Shown here one piece after another: positions 16,318 to 25,513 of a stretch of 60,284 nucleotides of DNA. Position 1 is the first letter of the stretch. Each line of letters starts with the position of its first letter. A model generated the notes under the pieces. The model worked only from the letters and a program-made list of their open reading frames with translations. It did not search any database and was not told the origin of the DNA. Source of the stretch: Flavobacteriales bacterium (lineage in GTDB: Bacteria; Bacteroidota; Bacteroidia; Flavobacteriales_F; PHOS-HE28). The DNA lies in the NCBI GenBank assembly GCA_019638085.1, contig JAHBUL010000023.1, positions 1-60,284 on the forward strand, in the 5' to 3' direction. Position numbers and translations under genes: made by a program.

Positions 16318-18942
16318 ATGCGCCGTTCCTCCACCCGATATCTCTTGCCAGCATTGGCCATCTTGCTGGTGGTGGGCTGTTCCACGAACAAGGACGCCTT
16401 CCTCAACCGGACCTTCCACAAGCTGGTGACCCGCGACAATGGCTGGTTCAACGCCAATGAAAAGTTGAAGGAGACCGTGGCCGCCATGCAGAAGGCGCAT
16501 GTGGACGACTACGACCTGGTACTCCCCATCTTCGTCAATGGCACCGAGGAGGAAGCCCGGGCCATGGTGCCCGAACTGGAGATCTGCATCGAGAAATGCG
16601 CCACGGTGATCGACCGCAACTCCATGGAGTTCGGAGGGAAGGAGAAGAACACCTGGATCGACGATGCCTGGTTCGTGATCGGGAAGAGCCACTTCTACAA
16701 GCGGGCCTACCTCGATGCCTCGCGCACCTTCGATTATATCGGACGCCGGTACAAGGGACAGGATAAGCAGATGGAGGCCAAACTGTGGCTGGCCCGTACC
16801 GCCATCGAGTTGGAACAGTACGCCAAGGCCCAGAGCACACTGGACGAGATAAAAGGCCAGAAGGAGCTACCGAAGCGCTTCCCGCACGACGAACTCAGTG
16901 CGGTGCAGGCCGATCTGGACATCCATCGCGGAAAAGTGGATAATGCCATCGTCGCGTTGGAGCATGCCGTGCAGATCACCAGAACGAAGAGGAACCGCAT
17001 CCGCTGGTCGTTCATTCTGGCGCAGCTGTACCAGATGAAGGGGCAGGAAGAGAAGGCCATCGCCATGTACAACAAGATCACCCGCATGGGGCCGCCTTAC
17101 GAGATGGGTTTCCATGCGCAGATCTTCCAGGCCCTGGCCTTTGACCATGGCAACAGCAAGACCATCCGCCAGAAGCTGTCCAAGATGCTGCGCGATGAAA
17201 AGAACAAGGACCATTACGACATGATCCATTATGCCGTTGCCGAACTGGACCTCAAGGAGAGCCAGCGCGACAATGCCATCGCCCAGCTACGGATGAGCGC
17301 CCTCACCAGTACGGTGGACACCCGGCAGAAGGCAAAGAGCTTCATGAAGCTTGCCGACCTGTACTTCGACGATAAGAAGTACCCTTCTGCACAGCAGTAT
17401 TACGACAGCACCAGTACTGTCCTCGCCGAGGATCATCCGCGCTTTGAGGAGGTGACCACACGCGCCGAGGTGCTGGGGGATCTGGTGATCCAATTGAACG
17501 TGATCGCCCGTGAGGACAGTCTTCAGGACTTCGCCCAGCTCGACCCCGAGGAACGGCAAGAGCGGATCAAGGAAATGATCCGTGAACGCGAACGGCAAGA
17601 AGTGGTGGAGCAACAGGCCGCTGATGATGCGCGCGAGGTGGTGGCCAGCACGCCGCTTACACCCAATAAACCAGGCGCCGGAGGAGGTGGAGGGGCTTGG
17701 TATTTCTACAACCCCTCCCATGTGGCCCGGGGGATGGCGGACTTCAAGAAGAAATGGGGGAACCGGCCGAACGCCGATGACTGGCGTAGGGCCGATAAAA
17801 GCGGTACCGCCCTGGTGGACATTGCCGAAGAAGAGGAAACAGGGGACCTGGCCACCACCAATGCACTGGCCGAGGGTGAGCCCGAATGGAAGAACCCGGA
17901 AAATTACCTGAAGGACGTTCCCGTGAACGAGGCCATGCTCGATTCGAGCAACTCCAAGATCTGCGAAGCGCTCTATCTCTCGGGCATGATCTACAAAGAG
18001 AAGCTGAAGGACGTGGACAATGCGATCGAGAGCTTCCAAGTGCTCAACGACCGGTTCGAGGATTGCCGCTTTACACCCGAATCCTATTATCAGCTCTACC
18101 GGATCTACCTCGCCAAGGAAAAGGCCGGCAACTTCATGGATTTCGGAGGTGCCAGTTCCAAGCATTATGCGGACATCATCCTGGAGCGCTGGCCGGGCTC
18201 GGAGTTCGCCCGTCTGGTACGGAACCCGGACCAGTTGCAGGCGGACGAGGCCGCCCGCATTGCCGAAGTAGAGGCCTATGACGGCCTCTACCAACAATTC
18301 AAGCAGGGAGCCTACCGCGGGGTGATCGCCACCTGCGATGGAGTGATCGCCAATGAGCCCCGCAACCACCTCTTGGCCAAATACAGCCTGTTGAAGGCCA
18401 TGGCCATCGGCGGCCTCCACCTGATGGGGCCGTTCCGGGATGCTTTGGGTGAAGTACGCGACAAGTACCCGGGCACCGACGAGGCCAAGGCTGCCATTGC
18501 ACTGCTCGCCAACCTCGATAAAATGGCAGCAGCTCCGGAGGCGGAAACAAGCCCCACCTCCGATGGTCCATCATATCAAACCGGTAAAGGCGACCATTAT
18601 GTGATCATCATCATTCCTGATAGCGCCGGACCCATGAGCCGGGTGACCGCAGCCATCAGCGATTTCAACAAACGCTTCTTCCGCAATCAATCGATCGAAG
18701 TGAAGACAAGCATCTGGACCCCCGGAACACAGGTGGTCCTGATCCGCTTGTTCCAGACAAGGGAGCTGGCGATGACCTATTACGACCTGTTCAAGAACAA
18801 CAAGGGTGACCTGGCCGGCATCAACGATCAGGGCTTTCCGCTGTTCGCCATCAGCAGCGACAATTACCAGAGCTTTTATGTGGCCAAGGACTCGGTCGGT
18901 TACCGGGAATTCTTCAGCCGCACGTACTTGGACCTCAAATAG
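16318..18942 (+). CDS. sprE: SprE/PorW-like type IX secretion TPR lipoprotein
   Basis: An 874-residue lipoprotein with lipobox VVGC and lipidation at Cys21. It starts with the conserved SprE/PorW opening STNKDAFLNRTFHKL and then carries long helical TPR arrays. A glutamate- and arginine-rich region (about 430-470) leads into GAWYFYNPSHVARGMADF, a block I recognise from SprE. The tail from about 740 is a small alpha/beta domain. SprE/PorW links the T9SS motor and outer-membrane parts and is needed for secretion and gliding in studied species. Its presence agrees with the T9SS cargo genes in this window. The ATG at 16318 is favoured over upstream codons because it places the lipobox normally and follows TATCTTCG at 16281-16288. 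Confidence 0.88.
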   Translation: MRRSSTRYLLPALAILLVVGCSTNKDAFLNRTFHKLVTRDNGWFNANEKLKETVAAMQKAHVDDYDLVLPIFVNGTEEEARAMVPELEICIEKCATVIDRNSMEFGGKEKNTWIDDAWFVIGKSHFYKRAYLDASRTFDYIGRRYKGQDKQMEAKLWLARTAIELEQYAKAQSTLDEIKGQKELPKRFPHDELSAVQADLDIHRGKVDNAIVALEHAVQITRTKRNRIRWSFILAQLYQMKGQEEKAIAMYNKITRMGPPYEMGFHAQIFQALAFDHGNSKTIRQKLSKMLRDEKNKDHYDMIHYAVAELDLKESQRDNAIAQLRMSALTSTVDTRQKAKSFMKLADLYFDDKKYPSAQQYYDSTSTVLAEDHPRFEEVTTRAEVLGDLVIQLNVIAREDSLQDFAQLDPEERQERIKEMIRERERQEVVEQQAADDAREVVASTPLTPNKPGAGGGGGAWYFYNPSHVARGMADFKKKWGNRPNADDWRRADKSGTALVDIAEEEETGDLATTNALAEGEPEWKNPENYLKDVPVNEAMLDSSNSKICEALYLSGMIYKEKLKDVDNAIESFQVLNDRFEDCRFTPESYYQLYRIYLAKEKAGNFMDFGGASSKHYADIILERWPGSEFARLVRNPDQLQADEAARIAEVEAYDGLYQQFKQGAYRGVIATCDGVIANEPRNHLLAKYSLLKAMAIGGLHLMGPFRDALGEVRDKYPGTDEAKAAIALLANLDKMAAAPEAETSPTSDGPSYQTGKGDHYVIIIIPDSAGPMSRVTAAISDFNKRFFRNQSIEVKTSIWTPGTQVVLIRLFQTRELAMTYYDLFKNNKGDLAGINDQGFPLFAISSDNYQSFYVAKDSVGYREFFSRTYLDLK

Positions 18943-18957
18943 GTTGAATTACCTTCG
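18928..18957 (+). promoter_or_regulatory. Promoter for bactofilin and possibly the ATP synthase genes
   Basis: TTG at 18928-18930 and TACCTTCG at 18950-18957 are spaced by 19 bases, as in Bacteroidota promoters. They overlap the 3' end of sprE and lie 36 bp before the bactofilin ATG. Confidence 0.55.
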
Positions 18958-18993
18958 CCACTTCCACAAGCCGAACTTGATCCCCGCACTACC

Positions 18994-19500
18994 ATGTTCC
19001 GGAACGACAAAGCCCAAGAGACCATGACCAAGCCCACCGAGCCCGTAAGTCCCGGGAAGATCAACAGCATCATGGAAGGTACTTCCATTGAGGGCGAAGT
19101 ACGTTCGGACAGCAACATCCGCATCGACGGCAAGGTGAAGGGTACCATCCATGTGCGCGGACGCCTCATAGTGGGAGCCACCGGGCTGGTGGAGGGCGAT
19201 GTACACTGCCAGAGCAGCGACATTGAAGGCACGGTGAACGGTAAGATCGCCTGCCAGGACCTGCTCTCGCTGAAAGCCACGGCCAAGTTGACCGGCGATA
19301 TCCTCACCAAGAAACTTTCCATTGAGCCAGGGGCCACCTTCACCGGCAACTGCAACATGGGTGGTGGCAGCCCGGTAAAGGAACCCGGTACGGTACGGTT
19401 GAGCACAACCCCGGACCATTCGCCCGCATCCGGGAATCCTTCCAGTGGCCCTTCCGCTACGGGCACCTCACGGCCCGAGCCCTTGAAGACCGGTCGTTGA
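18994..19500 (+). CDS. Bactofilin (polymer-forming cytoskeletal protein)
   Basis: A 168-residue bactofilin. Residues about 22-115 form the beta-helical polymerising core, with the family words SIMEGTSIEGEV, NIRIDGKVKGTI and RLIVGATGLVEGDV. The N- and C-terminal tails are short, disordered and rich in Pro, Ser and Thr. Bactofilins form membrane-associated filaments that position envelope enzymes and shape cells. It lies between sprE and the ATP synthase genes. That order is common in Bacteroidota, although a functional link is not known. Confidence 0.92.
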   Translation: MFRNDKAQETMTKPTEPVSPGKINSIMEGTSIEGEVRSDSNIRIDGKVKGTIHVRGRLIVGATGLVEGDVHCQSSDIEGTVNGKIACQDLLSLKATAKLTGDILTKKLSIEPGATFTGNCNMGGGSPVKEPGTVRLSTTPDHSPASGNPSSGPSATGTSRPEPLKTGR

Positions 19501-19533
19501 CCTCCCTTGCTTTCCATACCCGCTGGATCAGCC

Positions 19534-19935
19534 ATGACCACGGATAGCTCCCAACCCCTGCGGGCACTGGCGGCGATGGTGCTTTTCGGCATTGCCATCG
19601 GTGCGGCCACCTATGCCCTGTTCCGGCTCGCTCATCTACCCTTCGGTCTTCCCCAGTTGGCCGTATTGGCCTTTTGGACGGTACTCTCAGCTGCCCTACA
19701 GATCTGGCAGGAAGGAGGCCTGATCAGCGACCCCAAAGGATTCATGGTCCGTTTCATGGTGGGCTTGGTGGCCAAATTACTGGTGGCCTTGGCTGCTATC
19801 GCGGCCATTCTGGTGCTGCTGCCCCGTGACCGGGCCGTTCCGTTGGCACTCTTGCTTACCGGGCTGTACCTGGCCTTTCTGGCCTTCTCCACCATCCGGC
19901 TCAGCAGCCGATCGCGCAGTGCCCCTCGGCCATGA
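19534..19935 (+). CDS. Four-segment membrane protein ahead of atp genes
   Basis: A 133-residue hydrophobic protein with four predicted membrane segments, about 10-32, 42-60, 73-95 and 101-122. It resembles the poorly conserved AtpI-like or hypothetical membrane proteins found before atpB in Bacteroidota, and a role in ATP synthase assembly is only inferred. The ATG at 19534 is preferred to an in-frame TTG at 19507. Its stop overlaps the next start in ATGA, which indicates coupling. Confidence 0.7.
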   Translation: MTTDSSQPLRALAAMVLFGIAIGAATYALFRLAHLPFGLPQLAVLAFWTVLSAALQIWQEGGLISDPKGFMVRFMVGLVAKLLVALAAIAAILVLLPRDRAVPLALLLTGLYLAFLAFSTIRLSSRSRSAPRP

Positions 19936-20159
19936 TCAACGAGGATGAACGCCGGAAGTTGAAGAAGGCCACAAACAGCTATCTGCGGTTCAGCGGGATC
20001 GGTTTCCAGATGGCTGCCATCATCGGTCTGGGCGCCTACGGCGGATGGTGGGGCGATCAGCGCACCGGATGGGATTTTCCCATCCTCACGCTGGTGGGTT
20101 CACTGGGGGGCGTCGCCATCGCCATGTACATCCTCTTCAAGGAAACCCGCGTCAATTAA
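19932..20159 (+). CDS. AtpZ/AtpI-type small membrane protein
   Basis: A 75-residue protein of the ATPase_gene1 (AtpZ/AtpI-like) family with two membrane segments, about 20-40 and 48-68. The conserved glycine-rich GLGAYGGWWGDQRTG separates them. In other bacteria these proteins help assemble the c-ring or import Mg2+/Ca2+ for the F0 sector. It overlaps the preceding gene by four bases and lies directly upstream of atpB, as expected for this family. Confidence 0.85.
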   Translation: MINEDERRKLKKATNSYLRFSGIGFQMAAIIGLGAYGGWWGDQRTGWDFPILTLVGSLGGVAIAMYILFKETRVN

Positions 20160-20230
20160 CGGCTAACGGGTTTTCAAGGACTTTGGCCGCGACATTTCCG
20201 CGAGGTGTAGCACCATTGGCCGACCTTGGC

Positions 20231-20238
20231 TACATTTG
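20231..20238 (+). promoter_or_regulatory. -7 element before atpB
   Basis: TACATTTG is an exact TAnnTTTG match, followed by GCGG as is common in this phylum. It would start transcription near 20244 and so excludes an atpB start at 20236. The -33 region is weak. Confidence 0.5.
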
Positions 20239-20283
20239 CGGCCCCTAAGGAAGGGTGAATTCCTTCGAAAAATCCCCGAAACG

Positions 20284-21381
20284 TTGCTACGCGCGGTTTT
20301 CCTCTCCTTTACCCTCCTGCTCGCAGGATGGTCGGTGGCGCAGCATGAGCTACATGCAGACACCCTTTCAACGGCAAATGACGCTGAGGTCAGCACCGTG
20401 GAAGCCATCGAATTCAATGCAGGCCAGCTCATCATGGGCCACATTGTGGATGAACACGGCTGGCACATCGCGGGGGACCTTACACTTCCGTTGCCGATCA
20501 TCCTGTACGATACCGAGCGTGGATTCAGCGTCTTCAGCAGCGCCCGCTTTGAGCATGGCCATGCTGCCTACGATGGATATATGCTTCACGATGGTAAGAT
20601 CGTGGCGGTGGACGCCAGTGGAAGCATCGATGAGGCCGCTTCAGCAAACATCTGGGACATCTCGCTCACCAAGAACGTGGTCTCCCTCTTTCTGGCGGTG
20701 ACCTTGATGCTGATCGTCTTCTTTTCCGTCGCCAAGTCCTATAAGCAGCGTGCCGGAAAAGCTCCAAAGGGCCTACAATCACTGATGGAGCCCATCATCC
20801 TCTTTGTGCGTGACGACGTGGCCAAGGGCGCGATCGGTGAGAAGAAGTATGCACGCTTCATGCCCTACCTGCTCACCACTTTCTTCGTGATCCTTTTCGC
20901 CAACCTGCTGGGGCTGATCCCCTTCTTCCCCGGAGGAGCGAACATCACGGGCAACATTGCCGTGACCTTCGCATTGGCCCTGATCACCTTCGTGATCGTC
21001 ACCGTCAACGGTAACCGCCATTACTGGCGCCATATCCTGGCCATGCCCGGCGTTCCCGCTTGGGTGCTGATCATCCTTACACCGGTGGAGATCATGGGCA
21101 TGTTCCTCAAGCCCTTCGTGCTGATGATCCGCTTGTTCGCCAACATCACGGCCGGCCACATCATCGTGATGAGCTTCTTCAGCTTGATCTTCGTCTTCGG
21201 CGCCACCAGCCCGGTGGCCGGCTATGGCGTGTCGGTGGTCAGCCTGCTCTTCACCATCTTCATGTTCTTCCTGGAACTTCTCGTGGCCTTCATCCAGGCC
21301 TACGTATTCACCTTCCTCGCGGCACTCTACATCGGTGGTGCCGTGGAAGAATCGCACGAACACAAAGAATCAATCGTTTAA
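20284..21381 (+). CDS. atpB: F0F1 ATP synthase subunit a
   Basis: Subunit a forms the proton half-channels of F0. With the TTG start at 20284 the protein has 365 residues. An N-terminal signal-like segment (about 1-20) is followed by a roughly 90-residue extracytoplasmic domain typical of Bacteroidota, then five or six membrane helices. The essential arginine is Arg283 in MIRLFANITAGHI, and FIQAYVFTFLAALYIGG ends the channel. The frame is open to 20236, but a TACATTTG promoter element covers that region and no in-frame ATG exists, so TTG 20284 is preferred with moderate confidence. Confidence 0.9.
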   Translation: MLRAVFLSFTLLLAGWSVAQHELHADTLSTANDAEVSTVEAIEFNAGQLIMGHIVDEHGWHIAGDLTLPLPIILYDTERGFSVFSSARFEHGHAAYDGYMLHDGKIVAVDASGSIDEAASANIWDISLTKNVVSLFLAVTLMLIVFFSVAKSYKQRAGKAPKGLQSLMEPIILFVRDDVAKGAIGEKKYARFMPYLLTTFFVILFANLLGLIPFFPGGANITGNIAVTFALALITFVIVTVNGNRHYWRHILAMPGVPAWVLIILTPVEIMGMFLKPFVLMIRLFANITAGHIIVMSFFSLIFVFGATSPVAGYGVSVVSLLFTIFMFFLELLVAFIQAYVFTFLAALYIGGAVEESHEHKESIV

Positions 21382-21392
21382 ACCCCCCAAGC

Positions 21393-21635
21393 ATGTTACT
21401 TTCAGCACTTCTCGAAGTTAGCGCCGGTTACGGTATTGCAGCCGTTGGCGCGGGCATCGCCGCTCTTGGTGCCGGTCTCGGCATCGGTCGCATCGGCGGT
21501 GACGCCGTTCAAGCCATGGCCCGCCAGCCGGAAGCCACCAACGATCTGCGCGCCAGCATGATCCTCACCGCTGCCCTTGTGGAGGGTGCCGCGTTCTTCG
21601 CGATGGTGGTGGGCCTGTTGGTGGTGCTGAAGTAA
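21393..21635 (+). CDS. atpE: F0F1 ATP synthase subunit c
   Basis: An 80-residue two-helix protein of the rotor ring. The first helix carries the packing motif GAGIAALGAGLGIGRIGG and the polar loop is ARQPEA. The second helix has the ion-binding Glu64 in AALVEGAAFF. The extra sodium-site residues of Na+-type c subunits are not evident, so proton coupling is likely. The ATG at 21393 follows atpB by 11 bp; reading further upstream in this frame runs inside atpB. Confidence 0.95.
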   Translation: MLLSALLEVSAGYGIAAVGAGIAALGAGLGIGRIGGDAVQAMARQPEATNDLRASMILTAALVEGAAFFAMVVGLLVVLK

Positions 21636-21693
21636 GCGCCACCCCGGCCCCGGTCGGCAGCAGCGTTCATTCACTCGTTCCAAACGCAACCGC

Positions 21694-22203
21694 ATGTTCC
21701 TCGTCAGCCTAGTCGAACCTTCATTCGGGCTCATCTTTTGGATGACCCTTTCCTTCGGGATCGCATTCTTCCTGTTGGCCAAGTACGCCTGGAAGCCCAT
21801 TCTCAGTGCCCTGCACGAGCGTGAGCAGTCCATTGAGGATGCCATTGGTGAAGCCCGCAAAGCCCGGGAGGAGGTGGCCGCCATGAAGGCCGGCAATGAA
21901 GACCTCCTGCGCGAGGCGCGTGCCGAGCGCGAAATGATGCTGAAGGAGGCACGCGATATCCGCGATAAGGAGATCGCGGACGCAAAAGGACGCGCAAAGT
22001 CCGAGGCAGATGCCATGTTGGCCCGTGCCCGCGAGGAGATCCGCAACGAGAAGAACGCCGCCATCACCGAAATGAAGAACCAAGTGGGCGAGCTCAGTAT
22101 CGAAGTGGCTGAGCGCATCCTCCGCGAGAAGCTTGGCGACAAGGCCGCCCAACAGGCCCTGCTGGACAAGGTGATGAAGGAAAGTGACCTGCACCTCTCA
22201 TGA
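21694..22203 (+). CDS. atpF: F0F1 ATP synthase subunit b
   Basis: A 169-residue peripheral-stalk subunit. One membrane helix (about 9-29) precedes the diagnostic AWKPILSALHEREQSIEDAI and a long, highly charged coiled coil to the C-terminus. It anchors the F1 head to subunit a. Its stop overlaps the atpH start in ATGA. Confidence 0.94.
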   Translation: MFLVSLVEPSFGLIFWMTLSFGIAFFLLAKYAWKPILSALHEREQSIEDAIGEARKAREEVAAMKAGNEDLLREARAEREMMLKEARDIRDKEIADAKGRAKSEADAMLARAREEIRNEKNAAITEMKNQVGELSIEVAERILREKLGDKAAQQALLDKVMKESDLHLS

Positions 22204-22760
22204 ACGTCTCCCCCGTCGCATATCGCTATGCCCGCTCCCTGATGCAGCTCGCACAGGAAAAAGGCGAGGTGGAGGCCGTGCGCGAGGATATGCTCCTGGT
22301 GGCCGCCACCGTCGCGGCGAACCCTGATCTGCGGATCATGTTGAACAGCCCCGTGATCAAGGCCGACATGAAGAACAAGGTGCTGGGCCGCGTATTCGGG
22401 GGACAGATCGGACGCATGGCGGAGCGCTTCACCAACATCCTCGTGCGGAAGGGCCGGGAGAGCATGCTGCAGGAGATCGCGGAAGGCTACCAGCATGCCT
22501 ACCGCATTGAACACAATATCCTGATGGCCGAGGTGCGCAGCGCTATTCCCTTGACCGACGAGGCCCGTGCCCAAGTAAAGCAAATGGCCCAGGACCGCTA
22601 CCCCGGCAAGTCCATCATTTTGAATGAAACGGTTGACCCCTCGCTGATCGGCGGGGTGGTGATCCGTATCGGCGACGAACAGATCGACGCCAGCGTAAGC
22701 CGCCGCTTGAGCGACCTACGCCGCAAGTTTTCAGAGAATCCCTACATCCCCGAGATCTAA
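22200..22760 (+). CDS. atpH: F0F1 ATP synthase subunit delta
   Basis: A 186-residue delta subunit (OSCP type) that caps F1 and holds the b stalk. It opens with VAYRYARSLMQLAQEKG and ends with the conserved beta strand IGGVVIRIGDEQIDASV followed by RRLSDLRRK. The start overlaps the atpF stop by four bases and atpA follows after 12 bp, so these genes are co-translated. Confidence 0.94.
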   Translation: MNVSPVAYRYARSLMQLAQEKGEVEAVREDMLLVAATVAANPDLRIMLNSPVIKADMKNKVLGRVFGGQIGRMAERFTNILVRKGRESMLQEIAEGYQHAYRIEHNILMAEVRSAIPLTDEARAQVKQMAQDRYPGKSIILNETVDPSLIGGVVIRIGDEQIDASVSRRLSDLRRKFSENPYIPEI

Positions 22761-22772
22761 AAGAGATCCCAC

Positions 22773-24350
22773 ATGGCACAGATCAATCCCGCCGAGGTAT
22801 CGGCGATCCTGAAGGAAGAACTCGCCGGACTCCGCACGGAGGCCGATCTCGAAGAGGTCGGTACCGTGCTGCAGATCGGCGACGGTATCGCCCGCATCTA
22901 CGGCCTGAACAGCGTGCAGAGCGGTGAACTCGTGGAGTTCCCCAGCGGACTGCGCGGCATCGTGCTCAACCTCGAGGAGGACAACGTGGGTGTGGTGCTC
23001 CTCGGCTCCAGCGTGGGCGTGAAGGAAGGCGATACCGTGAAGCGTACCAAGCGCATCGCCAGCGTGAACGTGGGCGAAGGCATGGTGGGCCGCGTGGTGG
23101 ACACCCTCGGTGAACCCATCGACGGCAAAGGACCCATCCAAGGCAAGACCTATGAGATGCCGATCGAGCGTAAAGCGCCGGGCGTGATCTATCGTCAGCC
23201 CGTTACCGAGCCGCTGCAGACCGGCATCAAGGCCATCGATGCCATGATCCCCGTGGGCCGTGGCCAGCGCGAGCTCATCATCGGTGACCGCCAGACGGGC
23301 AAGAGCACCGTGGCCATCGATACCATCATCAACCAGAAGGAGTTCTTCGACGCGGGTAAGCCCGTGTACTGCATCTATGTGGCCATCGGCCAAAAGGGTT
23401 CCACCGTGGCCGGTACCGTGAAGGTGCTGGAAGAGAACGGTGCCATGGCCTACACCACCGTGGTGGCAGCAAACGCCAGCGACCCCGCCCCGATGCAGTT
23501 CTTCGCGCCCTTCACCGGTGCGGCCATCGGCGAGTTCTTCCGCGATACCGGCCGACCCGCATTGATCGTGTTCGACGACCTTTCCAAGCAAGCCGTGGCC
23601 TACCGCGAAGTGTCGCTCCTGCTGCGCCGCCCACCCGGACGTGAAGCCTACCCGGGCGACGTGTTCTACCTGCACAGCCGCCTACTGGAGCGTGCCGCGA
23701 AGATCATCAACGATGATACCATCGCCTCGCAGATGAACGACCAGCCCGATTCCTTGAAAGGCATGGTAAAAGGAGGTGGTTCACTCACCGCACTGCCGAT
23801 CATTGAGACCCAGGCCGGTGACGTTTCCGCCTATATCCCTACCAACGTGATCTCCATCACGGACGGACAGATCTTCTTGGAGAGCAACCTCTTCCTCAGC
23901 GGCGTACGCCCTGCCATCAACGTGGGTATCAGCGTGAGCCGTGTGGGTGGTAACGCCCAGATCAAGTCCATGAAGAAGGTGTCCGGTACACTGAAGCTGG
24001 ACCAGGCCGCCTATCGCGAACTGGAGGCCTTCAGCAAGTTCGGCTCCGACCTCGATGCATCCACCAAGGCCGTTCTGGACCGGGGTGCCCGCAACGTGGA
24101 GATCCTGAAGCAAGGGCAGAACAGCCCCATGCGCGTGGAAGAGCAAGTGGCCATCATCTACTTGGGTTCCAAAGGCCTGCTCGGCAAGGTTCCCGTGGAA
24201 AAGGTCCGTCAATTCGAGCAGCAATACCTGACCATGCTACGCAATTCACACAGCGAGACCTTGGCTGCTCTGAAGCGTGGGGAATTGAACGACCAGATCA
24301 CCGGCACGCTGGAAAAAGTAGGAGCCGACGTAGCGAAAAGCTTCGCCTAA
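22773..24350 (+). CDS. atpA: F0F1 ATP synthase subunit alpha
   Basis: A 525-residue alpha subunit of the F1 head. It binds nucleotide non-catalytically and alternates with beta. The Walker A motif GDRQTGKST is at 171-179, the Walker B strand is [11 protein letters not shown], and the alpha signature [15 protein letters not shown] lies near 380. Length is slightly above the E. coli protein (513). The beta and epsilon genes (atpD, atpC) are not in this operon, as usual for Bacteroidota. Confidence 0.97.
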   Translation: MAQINPAEVSAILKEELAGLRTEADLEEVGTVLQIGDGIARIYGLNSVQSGELVEFPSGLRGIVLNLEEDNVGVVLLGSSVGVKEGDTVKRTKRIASVNVGEGMVGRVVDTLGEPIDGKGPIQGKTYEMPIERKAPGVIYRQPVTEPLQTGIKAIDAMIPVGRGQRELIIGDRQTGKSTVAIDTIINQKEFFDAGKPVYCIYVAIGQKGSTVAGTVKVLEENGAMAYTTVVAANASDPAPMQFFAPFTGAAIGEFFRDTGRPALIVFDDLSKQAVAYREVSLLLRRPPGREAYPGDVFYLHSRLLERAAKIINDDTIASQMNDQPDSLKGMVKGGGSLTALPIIETQAGDVSAYIPTNVISITDGQIFLESNLFLSGVRPAINVGISVSRVGGNAQIKSMKKVSGTLKLDQAAYRELEAFSKFGSDLDASTKAVLDRGARNVEILKQGQNSPMRVEEQVAIIYLGSKGLLGKVPVEKVRQFEQQYLTMLRNSHSETLAALKRGELNDQITGTLEKVGADVAKSFA

Positions 24351-24369
24351 GCTCTTTTAAAGCACTGCC

Positions 24370-25257
24370 ATGGCCAGCCTGAAGGAAGTACGCAACCGGA
24401 TCGTTTCGGTGAACAGCACCAAGCAGATCACCGCTGCCATGAAAATGGTGAGCGCTGCCAAGCTGCGCCGTGCCCAGGATGCCATCATCCGCATGCGGCC
24501 CTATGCCGAGAAGCTGAGCGTGTTGCTGAGCAACGTAAGTGCCTCGCTGGACGGCAATGAGAACAAGTTCGCGCAGCAACGTGAGGTGAAGAACGTGCTC
24601 TTCGTAGCGATCGTGAGCAATCGGGGTCTGGCAGGGGCCTTCAATACGCAGGTGTTCCGCCTGATCCGCAAGGCCACGGCAGAGGCCGAGGCCCGCGGCG
24701 AGAAAGTACACGTGCTCTCCATTGGCAAGAAGGCCAGTGATCTCTATCGGCGTTCCAGCTGGCATACCACCGCACTTCCGGAGGATCTGGCCGCGCTGTA
24801 CGATGGCCTCAACTTCGATGTGGTGGCGCCCGTAGCGGAAGCCATCATGGCCAAGTTCGCCGCAGGTGAGTACGACCGTGTGGAGCTCTTCTACAACAAG
24901 TTCAAGAACGCGGCAGCACAGGATGTTACCAAGGAACGCTTCCTGCCCATCGAGCCGCCCGAAGTGGCTGCTGATGGCAAAGGCGCAGCTGTGAAGACGG
25001 ACCACATCATGGAGCCGGACCGCCAGACCATCGTGGAGGAGATCATCCCCAAGAGCCTGAAGATCCAGCTCTACAAGGCGCTGTTGGACAGCTTCGCCTC
25101 GGAGCACGGCGCCCGCATGACCGCCATGCACAAGGCCACCGACAACGCCGACGACCTCCTGAAGGAGCTCCGCCTGTCCTACAACAAGGCCCGCCAAGCC
25201 GCCATCACCAACGAGATCCTCGAGATCGTGGGTGGCGCGGAGGCGCTGAAGGGATAG
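24370..25257 (+). CDS. atpG: F0F1 ATP synthase subunit gamma
   Basis: A 295-residue central-stalk subunit. The N-terminal helix motif RNRIVSVNSTKQITAAMKMV and the C-terminal helix with ATDNADDLLKEL and YNKARQAAITNEILEIVGG form the coiled-coil shaft. The middle alpha/beta domain contains FVAIVSNRGLAGAFN. It is the last gene of the operon. A T-rich stretch and a group of stem-loops follow, which may end the transcript. Confidence 0.96.
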   Translation: MASLKEVRNRIVSVNSTKQITAAMKMVSAAKLRRAQDAIIRMRPYAEKLSVLLSNVSASLDGNENKFAQQREVKNVLFVAIVSNRGLAGAFNTQVFRLIRKATAEAEARGEKVHVLSIGKKASDLYRRSSWHTTALPEDLAALYDGLNFDVVAPVAEAIMAKFAAGEYDRVELFYNKFKNAAAQDVTKERFLPIEPPEVAADGKGAAVKTDHIMEPDRQTIVEEIIPKSLKIQLYKALLDSFASEHGARMTAMHKATDNADDLLKELRLSYNKARQAAITNEILEIVGGAEALKG

Positions 25258-25348
25258 GTTTTTTAGTTTTTGGTGGTTCTTGACTGATCAGCTGATGGGG
25301 GGTGCGAGCACTAATGCGCTTGCTGGCTCTCACGTCGGTTCCCAGCAT

Positions 25349-25513
25349 GCGCTCGGCTTGACCAGGAATGCCACTGATCTGCCGAGTGCCCGGCAGCCCG
25401 GCGCTCGGCTTGACCGGTAACTCCACTGATATGCCGAGTGCCCGGCACGCCATCCGGCACCCGACCCGGCACTCGGCTTCACTATAACCTCACAAGCCTG
25501 CCGAGTGCCCTGC
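25349..25513. repeat. Three tandem stem-loop repeats
   Basis: Three units at 25349-25395, 25401-25447 and 25469-25513 each begin with GCnCTCGGCTT and end with GCCGAGTGCC, so the ends pair into an 8-9 bp stem around about 25 bases. Units 1 and 2 also share the loop words TTGACC and CCACTGAT. The cluster starts about 90 bp after atpG. It may terminate or stabilise the atp mRNA, or be a REP-like mobile repeat. Confidence 0.65.
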
